DNA of 16,672 nt from Lachnoclostridium sp. (GTDB lineage: Bacteria; Bacillota_A; Clostridia; Lachnospirales; Lachnospiraceae). The stretch covers positions 1 to 16,672 of the forward strand of contig SVDR01000049.1 of the NCBI GenBank assembly GCA_015057755.1. The letters run 5' to 3'. Shown here in pieces: positions 13,858-16,672 of the stretch (the first letter of the stretch is position 1; each line of letters opens with the position of its first letter). Under the pieces are notes generated by a model. That model was given only the letters and a program-made list of their open reading frames with translations. It searched no databases and was not told the DNA's origin. Position numbers and translations under genes: made by a program.

Positions 13858-13884
13858 GAATCCCGTTCACGGGATTCTTTTTTT
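13858..13884 (+). terminator. Terminator after the XRE gene
   Basis: GAATCCCG (13858-13865) pairs perfectly with CGGGATTC (13870-13877) around a TTCA loop, followed by seven T. The arm GAATCCCG also occurs at 13847-13854, so a second pairing is possible. Confidence 0.92.
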
Positions 13885-13894
13885 GTGTTATACT
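13866..13894 (+). promoter_or_regulatory. Candidate promoter of the aldo/keto reductase, overlapping the terminator
   Basis: TTCACG (13866-13871) and TATACT (13889-13894) are 17 bases apart, and TG at 13886-13887 makes an extended -10 element. The -35 box lies in the loop of the preceding terminator. Confidence 0.55.
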
Positions 13895-13926
13895 TTGAAT
13901 GATTAAGAAATTCGGAGGACAGATCA

Positions 13927-14886
13927 TTGAAAAAAGTTCTTTTAGGAAATACAGGAATTGAAGTGAGTATCGCAGGATTCGGAATTCTGCCCATGGGACC
14001 GAGCCAGTTGGCGCTGTCGGTGGAAGATGGTGCAGAGATCATTCGATATGCCTTCGATCATGGAATGAATTTTATCGATACCGCACAGTATTACCGTGCT
14101 TATCCGTATATCAGAAAAGCATTGGACGACGGAGACTATGGTCATGTGGTCATTTGTTCCAAATGCCTGGAACCGGATTATGACAGTATGATGGAGGCGA
14201 TCGAGGAGGCGCGCACCGAACTGGGACGTGACGTGATCGACATTTTCCTGATGCACGAGGTTCGTTCCGGACAGTTGGAAGAACGTGCAGGTGCTTGGGA
14301 AGCATTGAAAGATGCGAAAGCACGCGGTCTGGTCCGTGCGATCGGACTTTCTACGCATCATGTGGACATTACCATGGCGGCATCAGAAATAGAAGATCTG
14401 GACGTAGTCTTTCCGCTGATCAACTACGCAGGTCTGGGCATCCGTCGCGGGGATTCGTTTGCGACCCGCGAGGAAATGATGGAAGCGATCCGGGCATGTC
14501 ACGCGGCAGGAAAAGGCGTGTTTGCCATGAAAGCGTTCGGCGGAGGAAGTCTGACCGCCCATTATCAGGAGGCGCTCAATTACGTTTTTGCACAGCCGGA
14601 GATTTCTTCGGTAATGGTTGGTTTTGGAAAGATTGCGGAAGTGGATGATCTTCTGGCATATCTGGACGGAACCATGGACCCGTCCTATCAGCCGGATATC
14701 TCCAAGAAACGTGTCCATATCAACCATGAGGACTGTGAAGGCTGCGGTTCCTGTAAGGCAGCATGTCCGGCAGGCGCGATTTATTATAACAAGGAAAATG
14801 GTCTGGCAGAGGTGGATCATGACAAGTGTCTGACCTGTGGTTACTGCAGTCCTGTTTGTCCGGTTCGGGCAGTGATCATGTACTAG
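13927..14886 (+). CDS. Aldo/keto reductase with a C-terminal 2[4Fe-4S] ferredoxin domain
   Basis: The 319-residue cytoplasmic protein joins an aldo/keto reductase barrel to a bacterial ferredoxin domain. The reductase tetrad is visible: D51 and Y55 or Y56 (FIDTAQYY), K79 (ICSKC) and H110 (IFLMHE). The ferredoxin part has two full cluster sets: C270, C273, C276, C280 (CEGCGSCKAAC) and C301, C304, C307, C311 (CLTCGYCSPVC). This fusion is a known family in anaerobes and methanogens and is thought to link NAD(P)H-type reduction to one-electron carriers; its substrate is unknown. It starts with TTG: GGAGG (13914-13918) lies eight bases before it and the sequence KKVLLGNTGIEVS is the normal N-terminus. 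No terminator follows before the next promoter. Confidence 0.9.
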   Translation: MKKVLLGNTGIEVSIAGFGILPMGPSQLALSVEDGAEIIRYAFDHGMNFIDTAQYYRAYPYIRKALDDGDYGHVVICSKCLEPDYDSMMEAIEEARTELGRDVIDIFLMHEVRSGQLEERAGAWEALKDAKARGLVRAIGLSTHHVDITMAASEIEDLDVVFPLINYAGLGIRRGDSFATREEMMEAIRACHAAGKGVFAMKAFGGGSLTAHYQEALNYVFAQPEISSVMVGFGKIAEVDDLLAYLDGTMDPSYQPDISKKRVHINHEDCEGCGSCKAACPAGAIYYNKENGLAEVDHDKCLTCGYCSPVCPVRAVIMY

Positions 14887-14931
14887 TTTGAAAAAAGAGC
14901 AAGGTAACAGGGGGCTAAGGTTATTTCAACG

Positions 14932-14953
14932 ACCTGAGGACTCTCCCTCAGGT
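14932..14953. promoter_or_regulatory. Operator-like dyad upstream of the M20 gene promoter
   Basis: ACCTGAGG-N6-CCTCAGGT has perfect 8-base arms and its last base is the first base of the -35 box. It is centred about 45 bases upstream of the expected start site, a place used by activators. It is not followed by a T-run, so it is not a good terminator. Confidence 0.6.
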
Positions 14954-14981
14954 TGACAACTGCATGTTGCGGAAGTACAAT
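14953..14981 (+). promoter_or_regulatory. Promoter of the M20 amidohydrolase gene
   Basis: TTGACA (14953-14958) and TACAAT (14976-14981) are 17 bases apart, close to consensus. The leader of about 55 bases holds a small GCTCC/GGAGC stem (15005-15023) before the ribosome site. Confidence 0.78.
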
Positions 14982-15043
14982 AAAATTAACAGATAATGAA
15001 GTTTGCTCCGTTTTATTTGGAGCATGGAAGAGAGGTAACGGTT

Positions 15044-16432
15044 ATGATCAATACAATCGCAACAAAGACAGTGGATCAGAATGCTGAGATTCTTACCGAT
15101 TTAGCGAAAAAGATCTGGGAATATCCGGAGACTGCATTTAATGAGGTAAAAGCATGTGAGTGGACAGCAGAAGTCCTGAAAAATGCCGGATTTGAAGTGG
15201 AGATCGGCTACTGTGGAATGCCGACAGCAATCCGTGCAACATGGGGAAAAGGTGCTCCAAAGATTGGATTCCTTGGTGAGTACGATGCGCTTCCGGGTTT
15301 AAGCCAGAGAGTAAGCACAGAAAAAGAAGCGATTGTGGAAGGCGCTCCTGGACAGGGCTGTGGTCATAACTTACTTGGTGTTGCATGTGTTGGTGCGGCT
15401 CTTGGTATGAAAGCAGAGCTTGAGGCGACAGGAAAAGAGGGAACTGTAGTATTTTACGGATGTCCGGCAGAAGAGGTGCTGACCGGTAAGGCATTTATGG
15501 CACGTGAAGGTGCATTTGCAGACTTAGACGCTGCTTTTTCCTGGCATGGTTCTACAACAAACCACGTAACACTGGGAACCATGACCGGTCTGAACAGTGC
15601 GGTATTCCATTTCCACGGAATTACTGCCCATGCAGGCGGAGATCCGCACAATGGCCGTTCCGCTCTGGATGCGGTAGAGATTACAAACATTGGTGCAAAC
15701 TATCTTCGTGAGCATGTGACCAGTGATGTTCGTATCCATTATGTGATCAAAGAGGGCGGTACAGCTCCGAATATCGTTCCGGATAAAGCAAGCGTTTGGT
15801 ATTATGTGCGTGCGATGAGCCGTGATGCAGTAGAGGATACATACAGACGCCTTGTAAAATGTGCAGAGGGTGCAGCCCACATGACAGAGACAAAACTGGA
15901 AATCGAATTCAAGGGAGGCTGCTACAACACTCTGAATCCGGTACTTCTGACTAATCTTACTCATGATGTGATGGAGGAGATCAAACTTCCGCAGTGGACA
16001 GAGGAAGAAAAAGAATTTGCAGAGATTCTGAATGGCAAGAGCCAGCAGTATGAGTTCATCAAGTCCAAAGGTTTATTGGAAAATGGACCGCTTTGTACGT
16101 TTGTATCTCCGGTTCTCAATGAGGATGGTTACGGATCAACAGACGTTGGCGACGTTATGCATATTGTTCCGTGTGTTCAGGTTATGACTGCAACTTGCAA
16201 CCTTGCAGCTCCGGGACACAGCTGGCAGATTACTGCATGTGCAGGAATGAGTATCGGTATGAAGGGCATGCTGTATGGTGCGAAGGTAATGGCAGCAACA
16301 GCTATGAAGATGGTAGAAGATCCGGAAATCATTGTGAAAGCAAAAGAAGAGTTTGCAAAGCAGATGAATGGAAAAACATATAAGTGCCCGATCCCGAAAG
16401 AGATTCCGGTACCGCAGCCGCAGGTAAAATAA
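15044..16432 (+). CDS. M20-family metal amidohydrolase, AbgB-like
   Basis: The 462-residue protein is an M20D peptidase/amidohydrolase, a family that cuts amide bonds of N-acyl or aminobenzoyl amino acids with two metal ions. Likely metal ligands and catalytic residues are C106 and H108 (GQGCGHNLLG), the glutamate pair E143-E144 (CPAEEV), H168 (SWHG) and H392 (APGHSW). A lid and dimer domain is inserted at about 185-305 (FHFHGITAHAGGDPHNGRSALDA). The sequence is closest in style to AbgB, the aminobenzoyl-glutamate hydrolase subunit, but no abgA or abgT partner lies nearby, so other N-acyl substrates are open. ATG at 15044 has GAGAGG (15030-15035) upstream; the in-frame ATG at 14996 has no ribosome site. 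It has its own strong promoter with an operator-like dyad. The C-terminal tail (KCPIPKEIPVPQPQVK) is proline-rich. Confidence 0.88.
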   Translation: MINTIATKTVDQNAEILTDLAKKIWEYPETAFNEVKACEWTAEVLKNAGFEVEIGYCGMPTAIRATWGKGAPKIGFLGEYDALPGLSQRVSTEKEAIVEGAPGQGCGHNLLGVACVGAALGMKAELEATGKEGTVVFYGCPAEEVLTGKAFMAREGAFADLDAAFSWHGSTTNHVTLGTMTGLNSAVFHFHGITAHAGGDPHNGRSALDAVEITNIGANYLREHVTSDVRIHYVIKEGGTAPNIVPDKASVWYYVRAMSRDAVEDTYRRLVKCAEGAAHMTETKLEIEFKGGCYNTLNPVLLTNLTHDVMEEIKLPQWTEEEKEFAEILNGKSQQYEFIKSKGLLENGPLCTFVSPVLNEDGYGSTDVGDVMHIVPCVQVMTATCNLAAPGHSWQITACAGMSIGMKGMLYGAKVMAATAMKMVEDPEIIVKAKEEFAKQMNGKTYKCPIPKEIPVPQPQVK

Positions 16433-16455
16433 GTAAATGAGGATTTAATTTAGTA

Positions 16456-16655
16456 ATAATATAAGTATCTGCAGAAAATCCCATACTATCTCAAATTAGG
16501 CTGACTGCCTTTGCTTCACTGCGTTTCATTCGCCCTTACGACGGACGCGATAAAAGCGCTTGCGACCTTTGTAAGGGCGCAAAACTTGTGAAGCGCAGTC
16601 GTTTAGCCAAAGATTTGAGGATAGTATGGGATTTTCTATCAGAACTTTATATTAT
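16456..16655. repeat. Imperfect palindrome of about 200 bases, MITE-like or long hairpin RNA
   Basis: The outer arms 16456-16490 and 16620-16655 match over about 35 bases with few differences, including a perfect 18-base block AGAAAATCCCATACTATC (16473-16490 with 16620-16637). Pairing continues inward: TCAAAT/ATTTGA, GGCT/AGCC, GACTGC (16503-16508)/GCAGTC (16595-16600), CTTCAC (16514-16519)/GTGAAG (16588-16593) and CGCCCTTAC (16531-16539)/GTAAGGGCG (16571-16579). The centre holds AAGCGCTT (16554-16561). No open frame of note lies in it. It begins 23 bases after the M20 gene. It looks like a small non-coding mobile repeat or a very long hairpin; no clear target duplication is seen. Confidence 0.7.
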
Positions 16656-16672
16656 CCACTAAATAAAATACA

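Noticed and set aside
14887..15043. Riboswitch in the leader of the M20 gene
   Set aside because: The main hairpin (14932-14953) lies upstream of a near-consensus promoter and so would not be in the transcript. What remains is a short leader with one weak stem.
1..16672. CRISPR array, tRNA, rRNA, transposase or phage genes
   Set aside because: No regularly spaced repeats, tRNA-like cloverleaf, rRNA segment, or transposase, integrase or phage protein was seen on either strand.

Overview
This window is chromosomal DNA, most likely from a Gram-positive anaerobe of the Clostridia (Lachnospiraceae type). The grounds are: strong AGGAGG-like ribosome binding sites, compact intrinsic terminators, GTG and TTG starts, a FeoA-FeoB fusion, a two-subunit iron-sulfur L-serine dehydratase, a cysteine-rich FliB-like protein, and an aldo/keto reductase fused to a ferredoxin domain. 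This placement is inference from gene content and style, not from a search.

Layout. (1) The end of a GT-B glycosyltransferase (1-261) and its terminator. (2) An iron block: feoAB fusion (431-2797) behind a near-consensus promoter carrying two dyads, convergent with a Crp/Fnr (YeiL-like) regulator on the minus strand (2857-3522). The regulator is divergent from an HD-domain nucleotidase-like gene (3627-4220), and a perfect-armed dyad with Crp/Fnr half-site spacing lies between them. (3) A minus-strand NudC-type Nudix hydrolase (4282-5142) with a strong promoter and a TetR-like dyad in its leader. (4) An A+T-rich coiled-coil orphan (5360-5692). (5) A class I/II aminotransferase (5876-7012) preceded by a promoter and a long leader hairpin ending in a T-run. 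(6) A tight pair: FliB-like protein (7092-8258) and a PAP2 phosphatase (8259-9185), with zero bases between stop and start. (7) trxB, a secreted SH3/NlpC-P60 hydrolase, sdaAB and sdaAA (9312-13348), with no terminator until 13362. (8) A small XRE regulator (13568-13837), an aldo/keto reductase with a 2[4Fe-4S] domain (13927-14886) and an M20 amidohydrolase of the AbgB type (15044-16432), each with its own regulatory DNA. (9) A roughly 200-bp imperfect palindrome (16456-16655) that codes for nothing visible.

The genes share an anaerobic redox and iron theme: Fe(II) uptake, a cysteine-rich Crp/Fnr regulator, thioredoxin reductase, and three proteins that carry or probably carry iron-sulfur clusters (SdaAA, the reductase and possibly FliB). 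No gene looks mobile, no CRISPR array or RNA gene was seen, and no gap exceeds 300 bases. I did not find a clear multi-gene novel system. The least explained items are the FliB-PAP2 pair, the leader hairpin at 5761-5838, the terminal palindrome, and several well-formed operators whose regulators are unknown.
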